A stretch of 59,377 bases of DNA, taken from the NCBI GenBank assembly GCA_004193545.1, contig RPGO01000025.1, positions 1 to 59,377 on the forward strand, in the 5' to 3' direction. Each line of letters starts with the position of its first letter. Position 1 is the first letter of the stretch. The notes under the pieces were generated by a model, which saw only the letters and a list, made by a program, of their open reading frames with translations, did no database searches and was not told where the DNA came from. Shown in pieces: positions 1-8,400 of the stretch. Both the position numbers and the translations under genes were made by a program. The DNA is from Candidatus Argoarchaeum ethanivorans. Lineage in GTDB: Archaea; Halobacteriota; Methanosarcinia; Methanosarcinales; EX4572-44.

Positions 1-565
1 GTTCTTTTGCAGTATCAATTATCAGCTTTGCTTCGCTCACGTCATCAATAACAATTATTGTATTTTTATTAAATTGTATTGTTTTAAGTGCTAATGTGAT
101 GTATGCATCATCTTTGCAGCCATTGCATACCAGATGCACATCATACTGTGCCTGGTAGGGTATGGCAAGGAGAAGCTCTGGCTTGCTTCCAACCTCAAGA
201 CCAAAAATAAGTGGCAAACCCGGATGCAGCAACCCCTCTATTACCTCTCGGCGCTGGTTAACCTTAACAGGAAATGCACTGCGATACGCACCGCCATAAT
301 CAAACTCGTTAATAGAATGTATAAAAGCACTGTGCATATCCTTGAGACATTCATGTAACAACTGTGGAAACCGCAAGAGAAAGGGTGGTTTCAGGTTCAT
401 TTCATTTAGCTTCCTGACAATATCAACAATCTCTATTCGATGTGAGCCATCCCTCCTTGTCGTTATCGTGAGATTACCGTTTTTTGATATGCCAAAGTAA
501 CCACTGCCCCAGCAGGAAATTCCATAAAGCTCTGCCGAATCTTCAATTCTCCACAATCTGGCCAC
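1..565 (-). CDS. speA: Biosynthetic arginine decarboxylase, SpeA type (N-terminal part, runs off left edge)
   Basis: The minus-strand frame is open from about 607 to the window edge. It reads as the N-terminus of bacterial-type SpeA, the PLP-dependent arginine decarboxylase that makes agmatine for polyamine synthesis. Visible family blocks are WRIEDSAELYGISCWGSGYF, FPVKVNQRREV and FGLEVGSKPELLLA, then LVCNGCKDDAYI. The catalytic lysine and most of the barrel should be nearby or beyond the edge. No ATG is in frame after the upstream stop, so the start is GTG at 565 or TTG at 556. Most archaea make agmatine with pyruvoyl-type enzymes, so a SpeA gene suggests acquisition from bacteria (inference). 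The family call is firm; the start is not. Confidence 0.85.
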   Translation of the reverse strand, partial: MARLWRIEDSAELYGISCWGSGYFGISKNGNLTITTRRDGSHRIEIVDIVRKLNEMNLKPPFLLRFPQLLHECLKDMHSAFIHSINEFDYGGAYRSAFPVKVNQRREVIEGLLHPGLPLIFGLEVGSKPELLLAIPYQAQYDVHLVCNGCKDDAYITLALKTIQFNKNTIIVIDDVSEAKLIIDTAKE

Positions 566-645
566 CTGAAAATATAGCTTGAAGCGACCACTTGGTGTAC
601 ACAGACATTAACAAATTAAAACAAAACAGGCGTGTAAACAATGAT

Positions 646-969
646 CTATAGATATTTAGCAATGGTTCCTTCTATATGTTTTTTTGGTGCTACACCTATC
701 ATGTTATCTACAAGCGTTCCATCTTTAAAGAACAATATAGTAGGTATTGCCATTATCTGGTGCTTCGTCGAGGTTTTTGGGTTCTCATCTACATTTAATT
801 TGCCAATGACAACTCTGCCTGCATACTCATTTGCCAATTGTTGTAGTATGGGAGTGAGCATCTGGCAGGGCCCACACCATTCTGCCCAACAATCAACAAG
901 TACTAAAGAGTTTTTTTGTGTAATTTCATCAATATTTGAATCTGTTATGTGATCTATACCTTCTGCCAT
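646..969 (-). CDS. trxA: Thioredoxin
   Basis: A 107-residue single-domain thioredoxin, a cytosolic dithiol-disulfide reductase. The active site WCGPC lies in CWAEWCGPCQM around residues 28-38, and the cis-proline loop is present as MAIPT further on. Length fits the family. The ATG at 969 is preferred because GAGGT sits 8 nt upstream; an in-frame TTG at 984 is less likely. The gene is preceded by a box A promoter at about 1012-1021 and is followed by the divergently unrelated speA. No linked thioredoxin reductase is visible in the window. Confidence 0.95.
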   Translation of the reverse strand: MAEGIDHITDSNIDEITQKNSLVLVDCWAEWCGPCQMLTPILQQLANEYAGRVVIGKLNVDENPKTSTKHQIMAIPTILFFKDGTLVDNMIGVAPKKHIEGTIAKYL

Positions 970-1011
970 AATTTTTAACCTCAAGTTATTTTACCGAGCG
1001 TTTGTTTTGTT

Positions 1012-1072
1012 AGTATAAAACTATTATGTTTAGGGGAGGCCGTCACATTGCGTGGCGCTGGCGTTGTTTTGA
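1012..1072 (-). promoter_or_regulatory. Promoter of thioredoxin gene: box A plus conserved upstream element
   Basis: On the minus strand a box A-like TTTTATACT (about 1012-1021) lies roughly 45 nt before the trx start. About 25 nt further upstream (1046-1072) is CAAAACAACGCCAGCGCC, which matches a stretch found at the same relative place in front of tRNA-Ile and taw2. The shared element suggests a common regulator site or a copied promoter (inference). Confidence 0.55.
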
Positions 1073-1302
1073 AGATGTTGTTGATTTGAGTCTGGCGTCT
1101 GCTGCTCCAGGTTTGGACATTTGGAAAAACCAGAATTTTAATCCAACACCAGATGGCGTGACAGTCTCGTTTAGAGTCTTCGCAGCGATTACCGTGGGAA
1201 ACTGCAAGATTATATTTTCCTCAACATAAAAACCGTGCATTGTTTAGCTCGAACCACAAGGTTGCACAGCTTGATTACCTTGTAATCAAGACTCGTTATT
1301 TG
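1073..1302. other. Non-coding stretch upstream of the thioredoxin promoter
   Basis: No convincing gene. The stretch contains AACCACAAGG near 1253, whose complement CTTGTGGTT recurs near 1482, and a palindrome TTGATTACCTTGTAATCAA at about 1270-1290. The two AACCACAAG arms bracket the 85-bp tandem repeat, so the whole 1250-1490 block may be one repeat insertion. Confidence 0.4.
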
Positions 1303-1472
1303 TACTCACCTCGATTACTGCGTAATCGAGAGTTATTGTCTCTGTAAAGCGTCGTAGCTTTGCAGATTTCCATAATTCGTTATTTCTACTCACCTCGATT
1401 ACTGCGTAATCGAGAGTTATTGTCTCTGTAAAGCGTCGTAGCTTTGCAGATTTCCATAATTCGTTATTTCTG
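1303..1472. repeat. Two perfect tandem copies of an 85-bp double-hairpin unit
   Basis: The unit beginning TACTCACCTCGATTACTG occurs at about 1303 and again 85 bp later, apparently without mismatch. Each unit carries two palindromes: TCGATTACTGCGTAATCGA (1311-1329 in copy 1) and TCTGTAAAGC/GCTTTGCAGA (1341-1366). A diverged relative lies at 9496-9585 between two genes. No plausible protein is encoded, although both strands stay open by chance. Confidence 0.8.
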
Positions 1473-1785
1473 CACACAAAGTCTTGTGGTTACTGGTACC
1501 GTTTTGCGGATATGCGAAGCCCGTGAGGGTTTGAGTGCGCGAGATAACCGAAGCCGTCAAATTAGCTTTTTGATTTAAAACTCTATCTCTTTTTTGGGTA
1601 TGACCTGATTTTCCGGGCATGCTGCACCCTACCGACAGCTTTAAATACTGTGCAATGTCCCTCACTGATGACAGAAATTTCAAAAGTTTTCAAAGGAGTC
1701 TCTTTCACAGACTCGCTTGAAAACTATTTTGCTTTAAAAAACGTCTCGATATGCCAATTTTTATATTTCCTGGACATAGGAGATA
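1473..1785. other. Non-coding stretch between repeat block and IS remnant
   Basis: No gene recognised. It holds short inverted repeats such as TTTTCAAAGGAGTCT/AGACTCGCTTGAAAA around 1687-1722 and a TTTAAATACT box A-like string near 1641, but no recognisable RNA or protein follows it. Confidence 0.3.
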
Positions 1786-1967
1786 TAACCCCCTCCTCAA
1801 AGCACCTGCAATATCACTTCTATAAACCATCTAATTTTGAATTTGAGTTGTGATATATCTGAAAACCATAATGGAAGCTATATAAACAACCTATTTTATA
1901 AATGAACCATTAAAAATCTAAAAATTTAAATGTAACCTGGTGTATTGCTATTAATGGAGGAACTAAA

Positions 1968-2735
1968 ATGAAACCACCATTAATACCGTATTTGGAGAAT
2001 TCAAAATAGGTTATAGCGCAATTTATACTCAAAACGATCGGATCTAAAAAAGCAAAGAAAACGGCAAGCAGACTGAAAATACCAGATGTAAAACAGTTTA
2101 TAGACATAATGAAGGTTATTACGATTGCTGATCTGTTTGGGGGAGCATATTCTGACTTTATATCTGAATTAGAAAAGAACAGAAAGCGAAATAGATTTGT
2201 GGATGTGAAAGAAATATTTGATTTAGCATATCTCTACAAATTACATTCCAAATTGGATGTGAAGACATTATCAACGTTTTTCAGAGGAATATTCAAAGTA
2301 TCTACGAGAAGGAGGCAAAAGCGCAGAAGATACATCCTTATAGATGCAACGTCGATCAAAATCGACTTGAATACGTGGAGAAACAGGAGAAGGATCGGAA
2401 AGGATGGAAAACCATACAAATGGTCTTATTATCCCTCCAAAGGGTATTACGTCGGTTTTAAACTGATTGTAGCGATAGACACTGAGAATTACGAGTTATT
2501 AGGTTATGAACTTCACAATGGATGCCCGAATGATGCAAAAATACTTGTTTCATTCCTTGAAAAACTGTACTCATCGAAAAAGATGATAAGAGGCGATTTT
2601 ATCATCTGTGATAAAGGATATAGCTCAATGAAGGATTATATAGCCACCATTAATCGATTCTTCGTTGTTTCAATCATTTATTTAAGAAAAAATATAAACA
2701 TAAAGCACTGCACAACTTCGTTGTGCAGAAAATAA
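1968..2735 (+). pseudogene. DDE transposase (IS4/IS5-like), broken
   Basis: The frame begins at ATG 1968 (GGAGG 7 nt upstream) and reads MKPPLIPYLENSK, then TAG at 2007. The homologous fragment at 40573 has TGG (Trp) there, so this is a nonsense mutation. After it the same frame continues through an IS4/IS5-like core: YILIDATSIKID carries the first Asp and IICDKGYSS the second. The catalytic Glu region is absent, because the frame runs into a palindromic element and ends in vector-like repeat sequence (HCTTSLCRK). Non-functional. The exact IS family is not certain. Confidence 0.75.
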
Positions 2736-2966
2736 CCAGTAACTCTTGATTTAATTATTATACCCCGCAGCTCTGCTGCGGTTGGGACAAAGAGGGGTAT
2801 AGTCAGATGGAATTTTTAGATTTTTGAATAAGATCGGATAACAAAGCGACGGCACACCCCGCTGCTCTGCAGCGGGGTGTGCCGTCGCAATTTGACTGCG
2901 TCAGCAATCAAGTTGTGCAGAAATCAACTCTTGATTGCGAAGCAATCAAGTTGTGAAGAATACGCT
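2705..2966. repeat. Composite palindromic element, copy 1
   Basis: In order: hairpin CTGCACAACTTCGTTGTGCAG (2708-2728); TTAATTATTATACCCC followed by hairpin CCGCAGCTCTGCTGCGG; a conserved linker; a very strong hairpin at 2846-2888 with a perfect 20-bp stem and a TCT loop; then hairpins of the CAATCAAG type to about 2951. Nearly the whole order recurs inverted at 15665-15975. Neither copy encodes a protein. It interrupts a transposase, so it behaves like a MITE-like or REP-like mobile palindrome cluster (inference). Confidence 0.75.
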
Positions 2967-3137
2967 TGGATTGAAGTTTTTACATCAATATACCGGTAGA
3001 AGTGTTGAAAAAAGAGTGTGTCGAACATTCCATTTAGCTTTCTGCCTCATACATCTGGCAGGAGGTATGGGAATAAGCGTTAGAGAGCTTGTTTATTGGT
3101 GAAGCTGGGGGGGGTTACATCTGAATACACAACCAGG

Positions 3138-3198
3138 CCGAAACAATGCCAACACCCAATAAGTTTGCAACCCCTGCCGAAAGGAAAACTTAAATATA
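3138..3198 (+). promoter_or_regulatory. tRNA-Ile promoter with conserved upstream element
   Basis: Box A TTAAATATA at 3190-3198 is 28 nt before the tRNA, the usual archaeal spacing. GAAACAATGCCAACACCC (3139-3156) lies about 30 nt further upstream and is almost identical to the sequence upstream of taw2 and similar to that upstream of trx. Confidence 0.7.
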
Positions 3199-3225
3199 AT
3201 ACTGCCTGTTTCATTTCTCTACAAC

Positions 3226-3299
3226 GGGCCTGTAGCTTAGCCAGGTGGAGCGCACGGCTGATAACCGTGAGGTCCTGCGTTCGAATCGCAGCAGGCCCA
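3226..3299 (+). tRNA. tRNA-Ile (GAU anticodon)
   Basis: A 74-nt cloverleaf: acceptor GGGCCTG pairs with CAGGCCC and the discriminator is A. The anticodon arm ACGGCTGATAACCGT exposes GAT. The T-arm is CTGCGTTCGAATCGCAG. No intron is seen and CCA is not encoded (CAT follows). Confidence 0.95.
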
Positions 3300-3352
3300 T
3301 TTTTATCCATCCATAAAAAACTCTGCATTATGTATTGTCTGGTGTTGTTGAT

Positions 3353-4753
3353 TTGAAGGTTTTGTTGGTTTCCCCTGGCGAATCTTTTGACATGAAAACA
3401 AGCTACCTTCCTATCGGTCTTGCATACATTGGAAGCTATCTGCAAAAGCATGGTGTCCGGGTTGAAGGTCTGGACCTTCGGTTTTTTAATAGCTGGGATG
3501 AAGCCACACACAGTATTGCAGCAAGTGGCGCTGATGTTGTAAGTATCGGTGCTATGACAATAGAGATGCCGCGTGCCCTGCGGATTGCAGGTATTGCAAA
3601 AAAACATCTTGGTGCTGTTGTCGTGCTCGGAGGTCCTCATCCAACCGTCTGTTCGGATGAAGTTATAAGAGAGAAGAATGTGGACATTGTAGTGGTTGGC
3701 GAGGGCGAACGCACCATGTGGGAGGTTATAGAAGCACTTGAAGGTGCGAGGGGGTTGCACAGCGTTAAAGGGATTATATACCACAAGGATGGAAAAATAG
3801 TTCATAATCAAGGACGTGAGCCGATTGCTGATCTTGATTCTCTGCCTTTTCCAGCAAGAGACATTTTTCCTCTTAATAAAGTGCTTTTAAATCCTGTGAC
3901 CAACTTTCCACTGCCTTCACCTGCTCTTCATGTATTTGCAAGCAGGGGATGCCCATTTACATGCAAATTCTGCCAACCCTGCCTGAACAAGATTTTTGGC
4001 AACAGGGCACGGTATCGAAGTATTAAAAACGTGTTTGATGAAATCGAATACCTCATCTCTCGCTACAATATTCGCGGACTCATGCTCGAAGATGATACGT
4101 TTACAGTGAACAAACGATGGACGTATAAGTTCTGCGAGGAGATGAAGAAGCGCGGACTGAGTGAAAAAGTAGCCTGGTATTGTCACACCCGTGCTGATAC
4201 CATCAATAGAGACATGGCACACACATTAAGAGATGCCGGGTGCATCAGCGTGTGCGTCGGGATTGAGTCAGGCTCGCAGTCGGTGCTTGATATTCTTGGC
4301 AAGGGTACGACAGATAAGCAGTCATATGATGTACTGAGAATATGCAAGGAAGAAGGGCTTATAGTTGTTAGCAATATTATGATTGGCACTCCTGGCGAGA
4401 CTTACGAAGACCTTGACAAGACTATAAAATTGATAGAATCTATGCAGCCTGAGATGGTATATGTTGGGATTACTACTCCCACGCCAGGTACTTACCTGTT
4501 TGATGAGGCAGAAAGGGCCGGAATTATCCAGGCCGAATCATGGACAGATTTTGACCGTGGCAAAACATCCAGAAAAATGAAGATAGATATTGATGACGCT
4601 ACCCTATACAATGTGCGCAAGAAGCTTTCAATATACGGATTTTCACGCCAGTTTCTAAACGAGTCGTATTATCGCGATGCATGCCTTAAACGCTGGAAAT
4701 CATTCATTGACATTGGAAAGCCGGAACAGATACTAAAAGAGATTAACGGTTAA
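3353..4753 (+). CDS. B12-binding-domain radical SAM protein
   Basis: A 466-residue protein with an N-terminal cobalamin-binding Rossmann domain (about residues 1-135, starting MKVLLVSPGE) and a radical SAM domain. The [4Fe-4S] motif CPFTCKFC is near residue 200. The LEDDTFTVN and GIESGSQSVL blocks are typical of the class. Such enzymes catalyse difficult methylations or rearrangements; the substrate cannot be read from the sequence. The start is TTG at 3353 (GGTG upstream) or TTG at 3335; no ATG is available. The gene lies just downstream of tRNA-Ile and is probably transcribed separately or by read-through. Convergent with taw2. Confidence 0.85.
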   Translation: MKVLLVSPGESFDMKTSYLPIGLAYIGSYLQKHGVRVEGLDLRFFNSWDEATHSIAASGADVVSIGAMTIEMPRALRIAGIAKKHLGAVVVLGGPHPTVCSDEVIREKNVDIVVVGEGERTMWEVIEALEGARGLHSVKGIIYHKDGKIVHNQGREPIADLDSLPFPARDIFPLNKVLLNPVTNFPLPSPALHVFASRGCPFTCKFCQPCLNKIFGNRARYRSIKNVFDEIEYLISRYNIRGLMLEDDTFTVNKRWTYKFCEEMKKRGLSEKVAWYCHTRADTINRDMAHTLRDAGCISVCVGIESGSQSVLDILGKGTTDKQSYDVLRICKEEGLIVVSNIMIGTPGETYEDLDKTIKLIESMQPEMVYVGITTPTPGTYLFDEAERAGIIQAESWTDFDRGKTSRKMKIDIDDATLYNVRKKLSIYGFSRQFLNESYYRDACLKRWKSFIDIGKPEQILKEING

Positions 4754-4777
4754 TAAGATTGTTATGTTTTGAAGTGA

Positions 4778-5632
4778 TTACTTGATTGTCACATCAAAAC
4801 ATGAGTGAAGAACCCCTGGGGAGTACTTTTTCACTCGTCTGCATCCGATTGATTTGATTTCGCATCCTGACTTAAGTGCTGCCCTTTTAATTCGTTTGAT
4901 CGGACGTTGTGGATAGAGTACCTCTGGAACTGCTTCATGGTAATGAAGTGTTCCGCCACTTGTTAGTGCGGTGATGCCAGACAGAAGGTACTCTTCTGAT
5001 GATAGATAGCCCATAATCACCCTGTCTGCCATATTAGTTGGTGTAAGTTTACTGCAATCACCATGTAGTGCCACAACTCGTGGTTCGATCCTGTTCAGTT
5101 TGATATTCTGTTTAAGATACTGGTACGATTGTGCGTTTAGTTCAATTGCAAGTATCTTTTTTGGTTTTGAGTGCACCGCTATAGGAACAGTAAAATACCC
5201 AATTCCAGCAAACATATCAATAACCACTTCATCATCACAGATTCCATTTAACAGCTGTCTCTCGTGCAGATTGCCTGCTGAAAACATAATGCGCATTGGA
5301 TCAAGCTTGAAAAGACAACCATTTTCCCGGTGAATTGTCTCAAAAGATGTAATGGCACAACGGGGTGCGATTAACTCCCTTTTTGGTTCTCGAAAGTTTC
5401 CATAAATACCATAATCCAGGAGTACGTATCTGGCACGCGGATATATTGTTAGCAGTGCTTCTCCAATCAATTTCCATACGGTTACCCCACTTTTCCACCG
5501 AACAATGATTGCATCACCTATGATGTACCAGCTTCGAGGAAGCAGTGCAAGCTCATCTCTATCAATGCAATTCTCTAACTGCTGTGCAAGGAGCTTTTTT
5601 TTCATAAAAACATGACTTTTAGATATGCCCAT
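4778..5632 (-). CDS. taw2: tRNA(Phe) 4-demethylwyosine aminocarboxypropyltransferase (Taw2)
   Basis: A 284-residue enzyme of the Trm5/TYW2 class I methyltransferase-like fold. It transfers the 3-amino-3-carboxypropyl group of SAM to demethylwyosine at G37 of tRNA-Phe. The SAM motif is DMFAGIGYFTVPIA. The downstream motif reads RVIMGYLSSEE, the MGY form of TYW2 rather than the NLP form of Trm5 methyltransferases. The C-terminus KKYSPGVLHSCFDV also fits. Start at ATG 5632 gives the length usual for archaeal Taw2; the frame stays open upstream to 5821, but that part holds the promoter. Functional call made from motifs. Confidence 0.85.
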   Translation of the reverse strand: MGISKSHVFMKKKLLAQQLENCIDRDELALLPRSWYIIGDAIIVRWKSGVTVWKLIGEALLTIYPRARYVLLDYGIYGNFREPKRELIAPRCAITSFETIHRENGCLFKLDPMRIMFSAGNLHERQLLNGICDDEVVIDMFAGIGYFTVPIAVHSKPKKILAIELNAQSYQYLKQNIKLNRIEPRVVALHGDCSKLTPTNMADRVIMGYLSSEEYLLSGITALTSGGTLHYHEAVPEVLYPQRPIKRIKRAALKSGCEIKSIGCRRVKKYSPGVLHSCFDVTIK

Positions 5633-5710
5633 CGCCAGCAAGTATCTCAAGTATATCTGAAATAGTGCACATAAAAGTTTCTCGATCCTCTCTTGCACGT
5701 TATTTGCATT

Positions 5711-5771
5711 ACGTATAAATTTTGTTGCTATTGGGGCTTGTAAAGTTATTGGGTGTTGGCATTGTTTTGAC
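5711..5771 (-). promoter_or_regulatory. taw2 promoter with conserved upstream element
   Basis: Minus-strand box A AAAATTTATACGT (5711-5723). About 27 nt upstream is CAAAACAATGCCAACACCC (around 5753-5771), almost identical to the element in front of tRNA-Ile in sequence and spacing. The similarity extends further upstream through GAATACACAACCAGG, so a copied promoter block is possible. Confidence 0.65.
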
Positions 5772-5999
5772 CTGGTTGTGTATTCAGGCATAATATCTGC
5801 TGTTCTTAGGTTTGAACGCATGAAAGAAATTAAAGTTTTGGTATAACACCCGGAGAGTTTATAACCCCATCCAAGCGTAATTGCTTAATGCTGGAAGTTC
5901 AGTTTCATACAAATCACTAATATTTCAAATATATTTGAATCAATACAAAGTTTACGATTTTGGAAAATTTGTGGAATTTCGGTAGAACTCAGCGAAGTT

Positions 6000-6008
6000 T
6001 TTAAATAT
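6000..6008 (+). promoter_or_regulatory. Box A promoter of the CorA-like gene
   Basis: TTTAAATAT lies about 25 nt before the GTG start at 6030, so the transcript is probably leaderless. No Shine-Dalgarno sequence is seen before the GTG. Confidence 0.5.
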
Positions 6009-6029
6009 GTTCCTGATTCTTCATCAGAT

Positions 6030-7079
6030 GTGCACAAAAAAAAGGCTTTTTGTATAGCCCTTACGCCAACTGGCAGGCAGGTTAAAATGATAGCAGATTC
6101 GCCAGTTGAGTTCATACCATTTTTAACTGGTACCGGTCTTGCCTGGATAGACTTTTCAGTTGAAGACATGAAGGAAGCACAGAAGCTGTCGGTCTCTGTC
6201 GGTTTTATCTCGTCACTCGTGCCAACACTTCTTGGTGACTATTATTCTGTCTATGAGGATCTTGATACAGAACTTGGAATGAGACTGCCGGCTGTTGTCG
6301 GGAAAAAATTTGATGTCAAGGTTACGCCACTATTAATTCTAATCAAAAAAAATTTGATTATTACAATTCACTACACCGATGCAGTACGTTTTACAAGATT
6401 TTCCAGATATGCGCCCACCTTCCTGAAAAAAGTAGATCCAAAACTCTCAACTCCGGATAAGATAACAACTCTACTTACCAGATTGATTGATGAGAATAAT
6501 AATGGAAACTTTGACCATTTGAGAGAAATAGAAGCTCAAGGAGATGAGATCAGCCACTCGCTCTTAGATTTAAAATCCTCAAGAGCCATGCTTGCACCAG
6601 AGATATACAACATGAAGCATGCACTGATAGCATACCTTGATGCGTTGTGGGCAACCCTTGATGTGATATCCTCCCTTCGTTACGGTGATGCTGAACTCAT
6701 AAGCGATGATGAACATCTTCTGGCGATGTTTACAATCCTTGCAAACGATGTGAATCGCCAGATTTCTCTTGGAGAACACATGTCAGAGGTATTGGTGTCA
6801 GGGCTTGAAGTGCTCCAGAGTATCTACAACAACCAGCTCCAGGTATTAAACAATAAGGTTTCACTACTTATGGCATGGCTAACAGTAATAGGAACTGCGG
6901 TTCTTGTTCCAAATACCATTGCAACCATATACGGGACTTCTTTTTTTGGCGATAAAGGGCCAGAGGATCTCTGGTGGTACCTGTCACTTCTTTTTGTATC
7001 GATGATCTTATCTGGTTGGATGACCTACTGGTGGATGAAAAAGAAAGACATTATGCCTGCAATGCCAGATAAATTATAG
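6030..7079 (+). CDS. corA: CorA-family divalent-cation transporter with altered GMN motif
   Basis: A 349-residue CorA-like protein: a large cytoplasmic alpha/beta and coiled-coil N-terminal part, then two C-terminal membrane segments (LLMAWLTVIGTAVLVPNTI and WWYLSLLFVSMILSGWMTYW) ending in lysine-rich WMKKKD. Canonical CorA has the pore signature YGMNF after TM1; here it reads IYGTSFF, so Met-Asn is replaced by Thr-Ser. In characterised CorA proteins GMN changes usually abolish Mg2+ transport, so this may move another ion or act differently (inference). GTG start, probably leaderless. Followed 55 bp later by an AAA ATPase on the same strand. Confidence 0.8.
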   Translation: MHKKKAFCIALTPTGRQVKMIADSPVEFIPFLTGTGLAWIDFSVEDMKEAQKLSVSVGFISSLVPTLLGDYYSVYEDLDTELGMRLPAVVGKKFDVKVTPLLILIKKNLIITIHYTDAVRFTRFSRYAPTFLKKVDPKLSTPDKITTLLTRLIDENNNGNFDHLREIEAQGDEISHSLLDLKSSRAMLAPEIYNMKHALIAYLDALWATLDVISSLRYGDAELISDDEHLLAMFTILANDVNRQISLGEHMSEVLVSGLEVLQSIYNNQLQVLNNKVSLLMAWLTVIGTAVLVPNTIATIYGTSFFGDKGPEDLWWYLSLLFVSMILSGWMTYWWMKKKDIMPAMPDKL

Positions 7080-7134
7080 AAAACTATATTTTATGTGGCT
7101 TACTTAAGTACTCAGTTTTTTAGGGTAGATAATA

Positions 7135-8400
7135 ATGGATTTAACAACCAAACTAACCGAATTGGTATTAACTGCTGAACTGTATAACAAAAATGAAACT
7201 TTCAGTGCGGACGACCTGCCATATCATATTCGAACGCATTATTGGAATATAAAAGATAAAACAGTTTCCCGACCGATTTACGTGGCAGAAATTGATGTTG
7301 AAAAAATATATGATGTCAACGGCATAAGAGAATCCTTGAAAAAACTTCCTTTTATTGAATTTGAGGAATTTGGCTCACAGATCAAGCTCACGGTGTTTGA
7401 TATTGCAAGCAAATGGTTTGCAAAACAACCGGATGCAAAAGAGCTTATACAAAAAAACCCGGTGCTATCCCACCACTTTGAAAAAAAAGAAATGCTTGAT
7501 GTTAGTTATGAAAAATCCAAAAAAGCCAATAAGCCAAAAGAAGCGAGCAGACAGTGGATAGATTCCCTGCTTAACGATATTGCTGCTGAAAAGGATAGCG
7601 AGGACATGCTAAAACTTGTATACATACTTGCACCTGAGGAGATCGAGCAAACACTCGACAGTCTGGTGTTAACAGAAGAGCAGCAGAATGGTGTTAAGAG
7701 GATTTCCAGTGCTATTCAACACAGGGAATACTTAAAAAAAATAGGGCTCTTTGAGGTAGGAAAACTATTGTTTGTAGGTGATACTGGCACAGGCAAGACA
7801 AGTACAGCAAGTGGACTAGCAAAACGACTGCATCTGCCATTTATAGAAGTACGTCTCTCGATGATAACAGACCAGTATCTTGGGGAGACTGCAAAAAACA
7901 TCGATCGTGTGTTTCATCTATCAAAGAAGCTGTCGCCCTGCATTCTCTTCATCGACGAATTTGATTTTGTAGCTAAAAATCGTTCATCCGATGAGAATGC
8001 AGCCCTCAAGCGGGCAGTGAACACACTACTGAAAGCCATTGACGAAATAAGTCTTGTTAGAGATGGGGTTCTTCTCGTTGCAGCCACGAACCATCCACAT
8101 CTGCTTGATCGTGCGGTATGGCGCAGATTTGACGAAATAGTGGACTTCCCACTTCCAGACAAACAAATACGAAAGGATATCTTTGATTGTATCACAAAAA
8201 ACATCGACAACGAGATAAACACAAAGGAGCTATCAAAACTCACAGATGGCTATTCCGGTTCAGATCTGCGAGTGGTGGTCAAGGATGCAGTATTAAGCGC
8301 TCTACTCACAGACAGAACAAAGCTCAGCCAGCAGGACCTCTTAAAAGCCATACAATCCTTTGATCGACGAATAATTTTAAAAACAGAAATTAGTTCATGA
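7135..8400 (+). CDS. AAA ATPase (Cdc48/proteasome-regulatory-like, single AAA domain)
   Basis: 421 residues. The N-terminal about 190 residues resemble no domain I can name. A single AAA module follows: Walker A GDTGTGKTS near residue 216, Walker B CILFIDEFD near 270, sensor-1 region LLVAATNHP, arginine finger region RRFDEIVDF, and a C-terminal lid with DGYSGSDLRVVVKDA. That lid is typical of the Cdc48/FtsH/PAN clade. The substrate is unknown. The stop overlaps the next gene's start by 4 bases (ATGA), so translation with the MBL hydrolase is probably coupled. Confidence 0.85.
   Translation: MDLTTKLTELVLTAELYNKNETFSADDLPYHIRTHYWNIKDKTVSRPIYVAEIDVEKIYDVNGIRESLKKLPFIEFEEFGSQIKLTVFDIASKWFAKQPDAKELIQKNPVLSHHFEKKEMLDVSYEKSKKANKPKEASRQWIDSLLNDIAAEKDSEDMLKLVYILAPEEIEQTLDSLVLTEEQQNGVKRISSAIQHREYLKKIGLFEVGKLLFVGDTGTGKTSTASGLAKRLHLPFIEVRLSMITDQYLGETAKNIDRVFHLSKKLSPCILFIDEFDFVAKNRSSDENAALKRAVNTLLKAIDEISLVRDGVLLVAATNHPHLLDRAVWRRFDEIVDFPLPDKQIRKDIFDCITKNIDNEINTKELSKLTDGYSGSDLRVVVKDAVLSALLTDRTKLSQQDLLKAIQSFDRRIILKTEISS

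Larger units (their letters stand above)
1786..3102 (+). mobile_element. Decayed insertion sequence interrupted by a palindromic element
   Basis: The left part (from about 1786) is collinear with 40390-40662, including the shared stretches ACCATCTAATTTTGAATTTG and AAAATTTAAATGTAACCT just before the transposase start. The DDE transposase (1968-2735) has a nonsense codon and stops before its last catalytic block. A 260-bp hairpin cluster follows, and a 44-codon open stretch (2968-3102, ending RELVYW) may be the displaced transposase C-terminus (inference). No clean terminal inverted repeat was identified, so the limits are approximate. Confidence 0.6.

Noticed and set aside
1043-1683. Several open frames of 63-88 codons on both strands
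   Set aside because: They lie in palindromic and tandem repeats, have repetitive translations and no start signals.
1639-1700. Possible C/D box RNA (TGATGA near 1665 after a TTTAAATA box)
   Set aside because: No CTGA D box or paired guide follows at a reasonable distance.
2749-2889. Large hairpin as a classical terminator for the transposase
   Set aside because: The same structure recurs at 15780-15829 in the opposite direction without a gene end at the same distance, so a repeat element explains it better.
3080-3811. A 243-codon minus-strand frame across tRNA-Ile
   Set aside because: It contains the tRNA complement and runs antisense into the radical SAM gene; composition is not protein-like.
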